Assembly (NCBI GenBank): GCA_964548275.1
Contig: CAZJQI010000013.1
Coordinates: 1-64,000, forward strand
Direction of reading: 5' to 3'
Length of the DNA stretch: 64,000 nucleotides
From: JAUVUV01 sp964548275
Lineage (GTDB): Bacteria > Gemmatimonadota > Glassbacteria > GWA2-58-10
Made by a program: the position numbers and the translations under genes. The notes below the pieces were generated by a model. The model saw nothing but the letters and a program-made list of their open reading frames with translations, made no database searches and was not told where the DNA came from. This document shows positions 1-8,577 of this stretch, piece after piece. Position 1 is the stretch's first letter. Each line of letters opens with the position of its first letter.

Positions 1-55
1 CCGTATGCCCGGTGGTGTGGGAGGACGGCGGGGGCGACCCCGCCTCCTACCCGAT
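1..55 (+). mobile_element. Group II intron, 3' end (partial domain V and complete domain VI)
   Basis: The first bases match the descending strand of a domain V hairpin. Positions 19-33 and 38-52 then fold into a near-perfect helix around a GCGA tetraloop (34-37): GGG/CCC, AGGA/TCCT and GGCGGGG/CCCCGCC. The only irregularities are an unpaired C at 26 and a single bulged A at 49. A bulged A about 7 nt before the end, followed by CCCGAT, is the branch point and 3' splice site of bacterial group II introns. The intron lies on the plus strand, and its reverse-transcriptase ORF, if present, is left of the window. The exon resumes at about 56. The helix is seen directly; the exact splice site is inferred. 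Confidence 0.85.
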
Positions 56-350
56 GGTGCTCAGAGGGCAAAGATTTCTAAAACGTTCAGTATCTTCTGC
101 CTATCCGGGCTTCTCTTTCTTTTCGCTGTTGTTCCCTGTATTCGCGCTAGTAGAAGCCGGTCCTTTGGGGCGCGAGGTTTTCTAACTCCTTTTTCCACTC
201 TTGACTGCCAGCGCTGAAAAAGGTTATATCCTTTCACCAGGTCCCCGGATCTTATTCTCTTAAAGAGTCTGTTATCCTTTGTCTGTAACCTCGTGGAACA
301 AAAGGGGCAGGCATCCGGTATTCCAGGATAGAGGGCTCGCGGCAAGGCTT
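56..350. other. Gap without a supported gene between intron and anti-sigma gene
   Basis: This is the 3' exon side of the intron. A minus-strand open frame of 113 codons crosses it (61-402) but overlaps the end of the anti-sigma gene and has no recognisable family, ribosome-binding site or codon signal. No tRNA, terminator or clear hairpin was found by eye. It may be downstream sequence of the minus-strand gene or remains of whatever the intron entered. Confidence 0.4.
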
Positions 351-1502
351 TCAGGGCTGAGTGGCTGATTGCTCGATCAGCTTGTTGCATTTGAGAATCC
401 ATTCCCGGGCCGTTGGTTCGAGTTCAGGATTTGTCAGCAGGTGGCTGAATTCGGCAATCGCTTTGCGGAGTTCAACCACAGCACTTCTCCTGCCCTCGGC
501 ATCGAGTTGGGCTCTCAGGGCAGCCCCCCTGATCCTTGCTTCCTCGTTGCTCGTTGTGTCGGGCGGTAGGGGAGTGGCCGCTTTGAGAGCGAGCCTGTAG
601 TGAGACATGGCCTTGAGGTAGTGAAGGTACTGGGTCGGGCCCATCCGCACCATGCGCAGGCCCTCGGCTGTCACAATCGCGGTCTGGGGATATTCCCCAG
701 CGGAGTAGTGAAGATATCCCAGGCCGTAGTATTCACTAACCTTGGCCGGAGCTCCCAGGCGCTTGCGTTCCTCGATTACCTGGCGGTACTTGTCCCTTGT
801 TCGCTTTCCCAGGTCGTGGTCGAAGGGTGTTCGCGAAAGGGCATCCCTGAGCGCGACAAGTTCGGACTGGAAAATCCGCAAGCGGCTCGAGTCCTTTTCT
901 GCTCCTGTTGGCGGTTCCAGGGCGAAACCAGTATCGTAAGTGCTGTTGAGCAGGTCGAAAATTGCATCCGGAGTTACGCCTTCCTCCGGCAGGACAATCC
1001 TTTGGGAGCTGTCACTTACGGTACCGGCTGGCGCGGGGGGTGTGCTCTGGTAAGAACCCGGTGTTCCAGCGGCGGGAAACGGTTTTTCCAGGGCGGTCTT
1101 ATCTGCGGCGATTTCGACTTCGGGCCCGCCTTTGCCGATAATTCCAAGGCGGCCGAGAATCAGAGCAGCCGAGGCCCCCAGGCCGGCGGCCACGATAAAG
1201 CCGATGGCGACTTTAATAATCAGCCCACGCAGCATCTTGCGTGATTTTTCCCGTGACTCCTCGGGGCTCTCCCAGCGGAGATTTTTCCCAGCAACTTTGC
1301 TGAGATAGACCAGATATTTGTCCTCGCTGAATTCACTATAAACCGTTTTTTCGAGTATCTGGCGGATCTTGAGAAATTTGTTCATCCCGGCCCGGCAACT
1401 TCGGCACTCATTAAGGTGAGTTTCCAGGATTGGGCGGAACTTGAACGGGATGAGGTTGCCTTGAATATCTTCAATCAGCTTGTTAAGCTCTGGGCATTCC
1501 AT
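351..1502 (-). CDS. Membrane-anchored zinc anti-sigma-like protein with TPR-like periplasmic domain
   Basis: The 383-residue protein starts with a zinc anti-sigma (zf-HC2) motif: Cys3, then His29-x3-Cys33-x2-Cys36. A linker leads to one transmembrane helix at about residues 93-116, a proline-rich stretch, and a helical C-terminal half (about 230-380) with TPR-like repeats. Proteins of this kind hold an ECF sigma factor at the inner face of the membrane and release it on an envelope signal. No sigma factor gene is adjacent: the neighbours are an intron end and a divergent lipoprotein gene. The partner must be elsewhere, or the protein has another role. A good sigma-70-type promoter (1576-1604) lies about 75 bases upstream of the start codon. 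Confidence 0.7.
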   Translation of the reverse strand: MECPELNKLIEDIQGNLIPFKFRPILETHLNECRSCRAGMNKFLKIRQILEKTVYSEFSEDKYLVYLSKVAGKNLRWESPEESREKSRKMLRGLIIKVAIGFIVAAGLGASAALILGRLGIIGKGGPEVEIAADKTALEKPFPAAGTPGSYQSTPPAPAGTVSDSSQRIVLPEEGVTPDAIFDLLNSTYDTGFALEPPTGAEKDSSRLRIFQSELVALRDALSRTPFDHDLGKRTRDKYRQVIEERKRLGAPAKVSEYYGLGYLHYSAGEYPQTAIVTAEGLRMVRMGPTQYLHYLKAMSHYRLALKAATPLPPDTTSNEEARIRGAALRAQLDAEGRRSAVVELRKAIAEFSHLLTNPELEPTAREWILKCNKLIEQSATQP

Positions 1503-1575
1503 AGCGCGATCATACTTGGATGGCTGGAGAAGCTATCGGTCTCAGGCGAAGCTAAAGTGTCAGCGTTCCTCGAAT

Positions 1576-1604
1576 ATTATGGAGTAAACTGGTATTTATG
1601 TCAA
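1576..1604 (-). promoter_or_regulatory. Sigma-70-type promoter for the anti-sigma-like gene
   Basis: On the minus strand TTGACA (1604-1599) is followed by a 17-base spacer and CATAAT (1581-1576). The -35 is consensus and the -10 matches five of six positions, pointing at the gene that starts at 1502. Confidence 0.6.
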
Positions 1605-1767
1605 GCTGGAAAGATTGGACGGTTCTATTTAATAATCATTTAGTGCAATATCCATACCCGATTTAAATCGGAATTTGTGAGCCCTTACACGGTTCTAAAT
1701 ACTTATTCATAAACGATTCAGGCAGCATGATAAATCTTCAAACAGAGGGGTTTCAAGCCCAAAATCG

Positions 1768-1796
1768 TTGACACCTAATAGACCGGCAGTTAATTT
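1768..1796 (+). promoter_or_regulatory. Sigma-70-type promoter for the TPR lipoprotein/bamD run
   Basis: TTGACA (1768-1773), a 17-base spacer, then TAATTT (1791-1796), about 100 bases before the start at 1898. With 1576-1604 it makes 1503-1897 a divergent promoter region. No other structure was seen in that gap. Confidence 0.55.
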
Positions 1797-1897
1797 TTTT
1801 GATAGTTTTTAATTATTAAAATTCGGATCAGATTTTTTCCTTCCAGGCCGATTGGCCGTTTCGACTGACCAGTTGTCTGGATGAAGGCGGAAGAGTA

Positions 1898-2818
1898 ATG
1901 CTGTGTTTATGGTTCAGAATCTTCGTTATCCAGCTTTTTCTGTTGCTTTACACTTCCTGCATGGAAGTGGCTAAGAGCAACGAGGAGCGCGGTGACCGTT
2001 ATTACATAAACGGCTACTACGATGACTCCCTGGCGGAATACCTGATGGCAGAGAAGACCAAGGGGGTAACAGCAAACCTTCTGCGCAAGATCGGCAAAGT
2101 CTACGTGATGAAAGGAGACTTTTTCCAGGCCAAAAGGTATTTCGACCGCTATTTCAGCGCCCATGACTCTGAACCCGATGCGGAGGTGCTCCTGGACTAC
2201 CTTCAGATAGCAGTCGAGCGAGGCAGAGCAGGCGATACGACAACAATGGTCCATGCCTTGGAGGAGATCCTTCAAATCGATCCTTCTTACAGTCTGGGCC
2301 GGTATTTTTTCGATCTCGGGGAGTTTTATTACCACCAGGCGGACTATCGCAAGGCGATTGCTTACTATCTTCGCGGCATTCCCCTGCACGGGAAACTGAA
2401 TAACAAGGCTCAACACTTTTTCTATCTGGCGGAGAGCTACGAGAAACTGGAGGACTATTTTAACGCATTCCTCTATTTCGACCAGTTTGTTATTCTCTAC
2501 CCGGATCATCCAGAAGTTGAGCAGGCGCGCTGGCATCGCGGAAGCTGCTGCTACCCTTTGGCGCGGGAGATGTTTGACCAGGGTGATATCGAGCAATCCT
2601 TTTACTATATCGATCAAATAATCAGTTCCGGCCAGCCGCAGCACCTGGTGGATGACGTCTATTTTCTTAAAGGAGAAATTTTACTTGCCGACAAGCGCCC
2701 GGATGAGGCAAAGCAGGCTTTCAGGCAAGTGCTTAAGTTGAACCGATATTACTGGAAAGAAAAAATTGCCGAACAGGCGAGAGTGCGGATCGAGGAAATC
2801 GATTTTAGCAAGAGATAA
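1898..2818 (+). CDS. TPR-repeat lipoprotein-like protein
   Basis: The 306-residue protein starts with a hydrophobic leader ending in Cys21, a likely lipoprotein signal, although the -3 residue is Tyr rather than Leu. The rest is a chain of TPR-like helical hairpins (about 30-300) with repeated patterns such as GDxxxAKxYFDRY and YFDLGEFYYHQADYRKAI. TPR chains of this kind scaffold protein complexes; no catalytic motif is visible. It lies 101 bases upstream of bamD in the same orientation, and BamD is also a TPR lipoprotein, so an envelope-assembly role is plausible. The specific function is not recognised. Confidence 0.7.
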   Translation: MLCLWFRIFVIQLFLLLYTSCMEVAKSNEERGDRYYINGYYDDSLAEYLMAEKTKGVTANLLRKIGKVYVMKGDFFQAKRYFDRYFSAHDSEPDAEVLLDYLQIAVERGRAGDTTTMVHALEEILQIDPSYSLGRYFFDLGEFYYHQADYRKAIAYYLRGIPLHGKLNNKAQHFFYLAESYEKLEDYFNAFLYFDQFVILYPDHPEVEQARWHRGSCCYPLAREMFDQGDIEQSFYYIDQIISSGQPQHLVDDVYFLKGEILLADKRPDEAKQAFRQVLKLNRYYWKEKIAEQARVRIEEIDFSKR

Positions 2819-2919
2819 AATTACCTTATGCTGTCTGGCAGAAGGACTGGACAGAACCCACAGCGGCGAGTAGAAAAGCCCGGTCTAAAAATGGAAAACG
2901 GTTATCTGGGGGAGAAAAG

Positions 2920-3696
2920 TTGAAAAACCTTAAAATTACAGCATACTTTGTTGTTGCGGTGCTATTGGCCGGAATCGCTTTTGCTCCCATAGGCTGTGGC
3001 CCGAAAGAGCGGTTCGATCCGACCCCTGAGGGAGAATTCCAGGCGGCATATCAGCAATACGAAATGAAAAAATATAACTTTGCTATCGAAAGCTTTAAGC
3101 AGTTGATCTACAAGTACCCCGGAAGTGACCTGGTCGAACAGTCCAGGTTCTACATGGCGGATTCCTATTTCCGCAACCAAGACTACCTTCTGGCCGCCAA
3201 CGAGTTCGAACTCCTGAACCGCGAGTTTCCTCAGGGCAGGTTTGCTGATGTGGCTCTGTTCAAGGCGGGACTTTCCTACGCCGAGATGAGCAAGAGGCCC
3301 GAACGCGACCAGACCGAAACAAACAAGGGGCTGGAAATTCTGCAAACCCTGCTTGCCAAGTATCCGAACACGCAATATGCAGACACCGTGCGCATGCATA
3401 TTATTCTGCTGGAAGACAAACTGGCCAGAAAAGAATTCAGCACGGCGATGTTTTATTTCAAACGCAAGCAGTACGACTCGTCAATTATTTACCTCAAAGG
3501 TGTGCTGAGCAGTTACACTGAGTCAACAGTCTTGCCGGCTGTACTTTACCATCTCTGCCTGGCAAGCGACAGAATGGGCTATCCGGATGACGCGGAGGAT
3601 GCCAGGAGGTGGCTCTGCAAGGACTATCCGGATAGTGAATACGCTGAGGAGCTCTGCGGTGGGTCGGATGAGGCGATCAGCGGCTCGAGCTTGTAG
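2920..3696 (+). CDS. bamD: Outer-membrane assembly lipoprotein BamD (ComL/YfiO family)
   Basis: The protein has 258 residues, close to BamD's usual size. A signal peptide ends in Cys26 and is followed by five TPR-like hairpins, beginning with the typical phrases AYQQYEMKKYNFAIESFKQL and KYPGSDLVEQSRFYMADSYF. BamD sits on the inner leaflet of the outer membrane and helps BamA fold beta-barrel proteins. Its presence points to a diderm cell. The start is TTG at 2920, preceded by GGGGGAG. The gene runs into nadD with a 76-base gap. The lipobox is imperfect (Pro at -3), but family assignment rests on the TPR pattern and length. Confidence 0.8.
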   Translation: MKNLKITAYFVVAVLLAGIAFAPIGCGPKERFDPTPEGEFQAAYQQYEMKKYNFAIESFKQLIYKYPGSDLVEQSRFYMADSYFRNQDYLLAANEFELLNREFPQGRFADVALFKAGLSYAEMSKRPERDQTETNKGLEILQTLLAKYPNTQYADTVRMHIILLEDKLARKEFSTAMFYFKRKQYDSSIIYLKGVLSSYTESTVLPAVLYHLCLASDRMGYPDDAEDARRWLCKDYPDSEYAEELCGGSDEAISGSSL

Positions 3697-3772
3697 AACG
3701 GGAATAAAAAGAAAAATTAAAACGTCGCCTCCCGGTCCGGAAAAGGCTGGGGGGAACTCCAATGGAGGCCTG

Positions 3773-4366
3773 TTGCGGGTTGCAATGCTGGGCGGGACAT
3801 TTGATCCCGTCCATATCGGACATTTGATCGGAGCACAGGCAGCGGCAGAGCAACTCCAGCTCGACCGCGTGCTTTTTGTTCCCGCGGCCAATCCGCCGCA
3901 CAAGTTGAATGTGCCGATTACACCGGCAGAGCACCGGGTGGCAATGCTGGAGAGAGCGCTGGCAGGCAACGAGCGTTTTTCCCTCTACCTGGACGAGATC
4001 AGCCGCAGCGGTAGAAGCTACACGATCGACACCGTTCGCCGTTACCGTCAAAGTGAGCTTAAAGAGGGGGACGAGCTTTTTTTTATTCTCGGCGCGGACA
4101 ACCTGGCCGAACTTCATACATGGAAAAACTGGAAGGCACTTTGCCGAGAGGTAAAATTTGTCGCTCTGGCAAGAGAGGGTTTCGAGCCGGATAACGAGTT
4201 TCTGGAAAAACGCCACTGTGCCACGATCCTCTTGGTTAAGATGCCGCTGATCGGGATTTCCGCCACGGATATACGTAATAGCTGCGCCGCCGGATATTCG
4301 ATCCGCTATCTGGTTCCGGACTCGGTGGCAGAGTATATCGAATCCCAGAGGCTTTACCGTAAGTAG
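3773..4366 (+). CDS. nadD: Nicotinate-nucleotide adenylyltransferase
   Basis: NadD joins nicotinate mononucleotide and ATP to make deamido-NAD, the step before NAD synthase. The N-terminus has the nucleotidyltransferase signature GGTFDPVHIGHL (the HxGH motif). Later come SYTIDTVRRY, LGADNLAELHTWKNW and the C-terminal ISATDIRN motif, all family hallmarks. From TTG at 3773 the product has 197 residues, normal for NadD. GGAGG lies four bases ahead of that TTG. The open frame continues upstream to 3587, but that would overlap bamD and add 62 residues unlike the family. Its usual partner yqeK is 36 kb away in this window. Confidence 0.92.
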   Translation: MRVAMLGGTFDPVHIGHLIGAQAAAEQLQLDRVLFVPAANPPHKLNVPITPAEHRVAMLERALAGNERFSLYLDEISRSGRSYTIDTVRRYRQSELKEGDELFFILGADNLAELHTWKNWKALCREVKFVALAREGFEPDNEFLEKRHCATILLVKMPLIGISATDIRNSCAAGYSIRYLVPDSVAEYIESQRLYRK

Positions 4367-4470
4367 TTGAGTTGATTTTAATTGCATGCTGAGGTATTAT
4401 TTATTCAAGATAGATTAGTGGATTTCAGACAATATTTAGACAATTTGCCTTATCGTTGAAAGCAGCGTGA

Positions 4471-7446
4471 ATGATGATCGACAAAGTGCTTAAGCTTTTT
4501 ATGGGTGACAAGCACGAGCGTGAGATGAAAAGGCTCATGCCGATTGTGGATGAGATCAACAGGATCTACGCCACACTCGAAAGCTTGAGCGATGAGGAAC
4601 TTCTGCAGCGCAGCCTGGCGCTAAAGCAGAGAATCAGTTCGATCGAGGACCCTGAAGAGCAGGATAAGGCCTGCGAAGAGGTCATGCCCGAGGCTTATGC
4701 CATAGTCAGGGATGCCTGCAGGCGCAATATGGGGCGCCAGATCAATGTCTGCGACCAGCCGATGGTCTGGGACATGATCCCTTACGATGTACAGCTTATC
4801 GGGGCGATTGTCCTTCACCAGGGAAAAATCACCGAGATGGCCACCGGGGAAGGCAAAACTCTGGTGGCAGTGATGCCGCTTTATCTCAATGCACTCAAGG
4901 GGCGCGGGGTGCACCTGGTAACCGTGAACGATTACCTCGCCCGGCGCGACGCCGAATGGATGGGCACGATATTCAAGTTCTTAGGAATGACCGTAGGCTG
5001 TATCCAGCACGACGTGGACCCGGAAGAGCGCAAAGAGCAGTATAACTGCGAAATCACCTATGGTACCAATAACGAGTTCGGATTCGATTATCTCAGGGAC
5101 AACATGGCCCTGCGCCTCGAGGACCGCGTGCAGCGAGAACACCATTACGCGATTGTCGACGAGGTGGACAGCGTGCTGATCGACGAGGCCCGCACGCCTC
5201 TTATTATCTCCGGCCCGGTGCATGGTTCAGCACCCAAGTTCAAGCAGTTTAGGCCCATGGTCGAGGATCTGGTGCGGATTCAGGTTAAAACAGTGAATAA
5301 CATACTCGCTGAGGCAACAGAGCTGCTTAAGAAAGCCGACGAGGAAGAAGATGAAAGAAAGGCCATGGAGTTTAATTACGAGGCCGGCAGGAAAATCCTT
5401 CAGGTATCAAGAGGAATGCCCAAGAACAAGCGCCTGCTCAAGCTTTTCAACGAGGTCGGCACCAAGAAGCTGATGAAAAAGGTTGAAGCGGATTACATGC
5501 GCGAAAAGAAAATGCCCGAGCTGGACGAGGCGCTCTATTTCTGTATGGACGAGAAAGGCAATCAGGTACAGCTCACCGACAATGGACTCGACCAGCTCAG
5601 CCCGAAAGACCCCAATATGTTTGTGATTCCGGACCTGAGTATTGAGATGAACGAGGTGCAGTCCGATAAAACCCTTAGCTCGGACCGCAAGGCGGAAAAA
5701 ATCCAGAGCATGGAACGTGAATATCTGGAAAAAAGCGATAAGATCCACACCATCCATCAGCTTCTCAAAGCCTACATTCTTTTCGAGAAAGACGTGGAGT
5801 ACGTGGTCCAGGAAGGGAAAGTACTTATCGTTGATGAGTTTACCGGTCGCCTGATGCCCGGCAGGAGGTTCAGCGAGGGCCTACACCAGGCCCTGGAGGC
5901 CAAGGAAAGTGTGAAAATCGAGGGTGAAACCCAGACCCTGGCCACGATCACCCTTCAGAACTATTTCCGTCTTTACAGTAAGCTTGCCGGGATGACAGGA
6001 ACCGCTGAAACAGAGGCGGACGAGTTCTGGCAGATCTACAAGCTTGACGTGATAGTGATCCCCACTCACCGCCAGGTCATCCGTGATGACAGGGACGACG
6101 GAATCTATCGCACCCGAAGGGAAAAATACAATGCGATTATCAATGAAATTGAAAGGCTGCACGGTGAAGGCCGCCCGATGCTGGTCGGTACGATCAGTGT
6201 CGAGGTTTCCGAGACTTTGAGCCGGATGCTGAGACGGCGGGGTATCAAACACCACGTGCTCAATGCCAAGTACCACCAGCAGGAGGCCGAAATCGTGGCC
6301 AAGGCGGGTCAGGAGGGTGCGGTGACGATTGCCACCAACATGGCAGGCCGCGGAACCGATATCAAGCTCGGGGAGGGTGTCCCCGAAATGGGCGGGCTGG
6401 CGATCGTGGGCACTGAGCGCCACGAGGCGCGCCGGATCGACCGCCAGTTGAGGGGCCGCAGCGGCCGCCAGGGCGATTCGGGCTCCTCGGAGTTTTACCT
6501 CTCGCTCGAGGATGACCTGATGCGCCTGTTCGGTAGCGAAAGGATCGCCGGGGTGATGGACCGCCTGGGACTTAAGGAGGGGGAAGTGATCACGCATCCA
6601 TTGGTCTCCCGCTCAATCGGAAGAGCCCAGAAAAAAGTGGAGGGCAACAACTTCCAGATCAGAAAGCATCTTCTCGAATACGATGATGTGATGAACCAGC
6701 AGCGCGAGGTGATCTACGACATGCGCCTTTTCGCCCTCGCAGGCAAGGATCTGGAGAAAGAATTCAAGGAGATGATCGACGAGGCGGTCCGGGTGAAAGT
6801 TGATGAACATGTGATGGAGGGTACTCCACCAGAGGAATGGGATCTCAAGGGGCTATCGCAGGAGTTGCTGACAACTTTCCTGCTTAACGTGCGTTTCGAG
6901 GAAAAGAACCTTGAGGAATTGTACGCCGAGGATATCCGCGAGCGTGTTTTCGGGCTGGTCGACCAGCTTTACAAGCTCAAGTGCGAGGAGTTCGGCGAAG
7001 AACGCAGAGATTTCCTGATACAGCAGATCATGATGAGAGTGATCGATGAGAACTGGCGGGATCACCTGTATATGCTCGATCACCTGAAGGCCGGGATAAA
7101 TTTCCGTGCCTACGGACAGAAAGATCCGCTGATTGAATATAAAAAAGAGGCTTTTGACGCTTTTATCGAGATGCTTGAGCGCATTAAAGAGCAGGTGGCA
7201 TCACTCTTTTTCAAGGCTCAGTTTATCGATGAGTCAGAAATACAACATCAGAAGCAGCAGGAAAAGCTGGCTGTGCACCATGCAACTATCTCTGCCTTTT
7301 CCGGTGCCGATCAACCCGCACCACAGTTGGAGACCGGGCCCCAGAGAGTAAAAACGGTCAGGCGGGAGCATCCAAAGATCGGGCGCAACGATCCCTGCTG
7401 GTGCGGTAGCGGCAAGAAATTCAAGCACTGCCACGGCGAAAGCTGA
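4471..7446 (+). CDS. secA: Preprotein translocase ATPase SecA
   Basis: SecA drives unfolded preproteins through SecYEG. Visible motifs are Walker A GEGKT (126-130), DEVDS (230-234), the helicase region TNMAGRGTDIKL, and a C-terminal SEC-C zinc motif with CWCGSGKKFKHC. At 991 residues it is longer than E. coli SecA (901). Most of the excess is an insertion after the first DEAD motif (about 255-400), as in SecA of the Bacteroidetes and relatives. Two ATG codons are in tandem at the start. It follows nadD by 104 bases. Nothing is missing. Confidence 0.97.
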   Translation: MMIDKVLKLFMGDKHEREMKRLMPIVDEINRIYATLESLSDEELLQRSLALKQRISSIEDPEEQDKACEEVMPEAYAIVRDACRRNMGRQINVCDQPMVWDMIPYDVQLIGAIVLHQGKITEMATGEGKTLVAVMPLYLNALKGRGVHLVTVNDYLARRDAEWMGTIFKFLGMTVGCIQHDVDPEERKEQYNCEITYGTNNEFGFDYLRDNMALRLEDRVQREHHYAIVDEVDSVLIDEARTPLIISGPVHGSAPKFKQFRPMVEDLVRIQVKTVNNILAEATELLKKADEEEDERKAMEFNYEAGRKILQVSRGMPKNKRLLKLFNEVGTKKLMKKVEADYMREKKMPELDEALYFCMDEKGNQVQLTDNGLDQLSPKDPNMFVIPDLSIEMNEVQSDKTLSSDRKAEKIQSMEREYLEKSDKIHTIHQLLKAYILFEKDVEYVVQEGKVLIVDEFTGRLMPGRRFSEGLHQALEAKESVKIEGETQTLATITLQNYFRLYSKLAGMTGTAETEADEFWQIYKLDVIVIPTHRQVIRDDRDDGIYRTRREKYNAIINEIERLHGEGRPMLVGTISVEVSETLSRMLRRRGIKHHVLNAKYHQQEAEIVAKAGQEGAVTIATNMAGRGTDIKLGEGVPEMGGLAIVGTERHEARRIDRQLRGRSGRQGDSGSSEFYLSLEDDLMRLFGSERIAGVMDRLGLKEGEVITHPLVSRSIGRAQKKVEGNNFQIRKHLLEYDDVMNQQREVIYDMRLFALAGKDLEKEFKEMIDEAVRVKVDEHVMEGTPPEEWDLKGLSQELLTTFLLNVRFEEKNLEELYAEDIRERVFGLVDQLYKLKCEEFGEERRDFLIQQIMMRVIDENWRDHLYMLDHLKAGINFRAYGQKDPLIEYKKEAFDAFIEMLERIKEQVASLFFKAQFIDESEIQHQKQQEKLAVHHATISAFSGADQPAPQLETGPQRVKTVRREHPKIGRNDPCWCGSGKKFKHCHGES

Positions 7447-7483
7447 TTAGTTATTTGCCCTGGCAGCATTAAACAATTTCGGG

Positions 7484-8296
7484 GTGCATATGGTCGAAGT
7501 TAAAATTCAATCAAGCGATATGCTCCTTACGCGGGAGCAGTTAAGGGAGATCGAACGTTACCAGGCTCGTTTCGGCTCACTTGAACGGGAACTTAATGGT
7601 TACATGGATGACTTCCTGAGCGTGCTCAACCGCCATTACTTCAACCGTGAAAACGGTTATCTTGGGGAGCAGCAGGAAAACCTTCGCGAGGTGGTTGTTC
7701 TTCAGGGCAAGCTGGAGAATCTCGCCGAAATCCTCTCGGCTCAAGCTGGCGAACTTAAATCCTACATGATGAGCCTTCAGAAGAACCTGCAGGGTGGGGA
7801 TGAGAGAGAATCGCCCGAAGCCCCTGCACTGCAGAAGCCGGAGGCAGTTCCTAAAAAAGGCGCTATCCAGGAGCCCAAGAAACAGGTGGAGAAAGCGCCT
7901 GCTGCCGCGGCCAAACCCTCCCGGAGTCCACTTGTGGACCGCACCGGAGAGAACCTGGCCGACGGCTCGGAGAAAGGGGGTGAAGTTTCGCTCAAGCTCC
8001 TATTCGAGGCACTTAATCTCACTAAGCCACAGAACAGCGAGATCTTTAACGGAATCAGCAATGCCTTGCGAAAACTACTCTACGACCGCAAGCTGATCGG
8101 ATACAGCAAGACCTCGCTGGTTTTCGGCAAGGACAAATCGCTGGAGGAGTTGCTGAAGGATTTGCAGCCGATTTTCGTTTCGGAGGCCCTGCAAAATTTC
8201 CTTCTGGAAAAGAAATTGGTCAGCGCCGGAGAAGAAAGTAAGCTGCGGCTGGTTTGTGACAGCAAGCGGGAGCTTGTCTATTCAGTATCCGGATGA
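7484..8296 (+). CDS. Unrecognised coiled-coil protein between secA and rel
   Basis: This 270-residue protein has three parts. An N-terminal helical segment (about 15-105) is rich in Leu, Glu and Gln and likely forms a coiled coil. A low-complexity Pro/Ala/Lys/Glu linker spans about 105-160. A C-terminal globular region (about 170-268) starts with SLKLLFEALNLTKPQNSEIF. No signal peptide, membrane helix or catalytic motif is seen. The start may be GTG at 7484 or ATG at 7490; neither has a strong ribosome-binding site. Codon use resembles its neighbours and it lies 37 bases after secA, so it is probably a real gene in that transcript. I do not recognise the family. Confidence 0.65.
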   Translation: MHMVEVKIQSSDMLLTREQLREIERYQARFGSLERELNGYMDDFLSVLNRHYFNRENGYLGEQQENLREVVVLQGKLENLAEILSAQAGELKSYMMSLQKNLQGGDERESPEAPALQKPEAVPKKGAIQEPKKQVEKAPAAAAKPSRSPLVDRTGENLADGSEKGGEVSLKLLFEALNLTKPQNSEIFNGISNALRKLLYDRKLIGYSKTSLVFGKDKSLEELLKDLQPIFVSEALQNFLLEKKLVSAGEESKLRLVCDSKRELVYSVSG

Positions 8297-8467
8297 CTGT
8301 TTGATTCGGATATTCTCTTTCGTAAGAACCGGGGCAGTTAGCAAATAGACTCGGATTGCCCGTTCGAGAATAGAATCATGCACTAAAATTCCCCGCCGCT
8401 CAATTCCTGCAGCCAGAGGGCTTGCATTATTCCATTCCGATTATTACAGCTTGATCTTTCGAACCTC

Positions 8468-8496
8468 TTGCTCAATGGCATTAATAATCTTATAAA
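8468..8496 (+). promoter_or_regulatory. Likely sigma-70 promoter for rel/spoT
   Basis: TTGCTC (8468-8473), a 17-base spacer and TATAAA (8491-8496), in an AT-rich gap about 80 bases before the rel start. It suggests that rel has its own promoter in the 281-base gap after the preceding gene. Confidence 0.45.
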
Positions 8497-8577
8497 AAGA
8501 ATAGAAGAATTATTCGAAAGAAAAAACTGGAACAGAGAACTTCAGGATTCAAATCAACTGTTTTCCTCAGGGTTGAT

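Noticed and set aside
3..185. Open frame through the intron end (VWEDGGGDPASYP-type peptide)
   Set aside because: The sequence is explained by the domain VI helix; this frame is a known artefact of such introns.
61..402. 113-codon minus-strand frame next to the intron
   Set aside because: It overlaps the end of the anti-sigma gene, has no ribosome-binding site and matches no family.
3587..3772. N-terminal extension of nadD
   Set aside because: It would overlap bamD and adds residues unlike any NadD; GGAGG supports the TTG at 3773.
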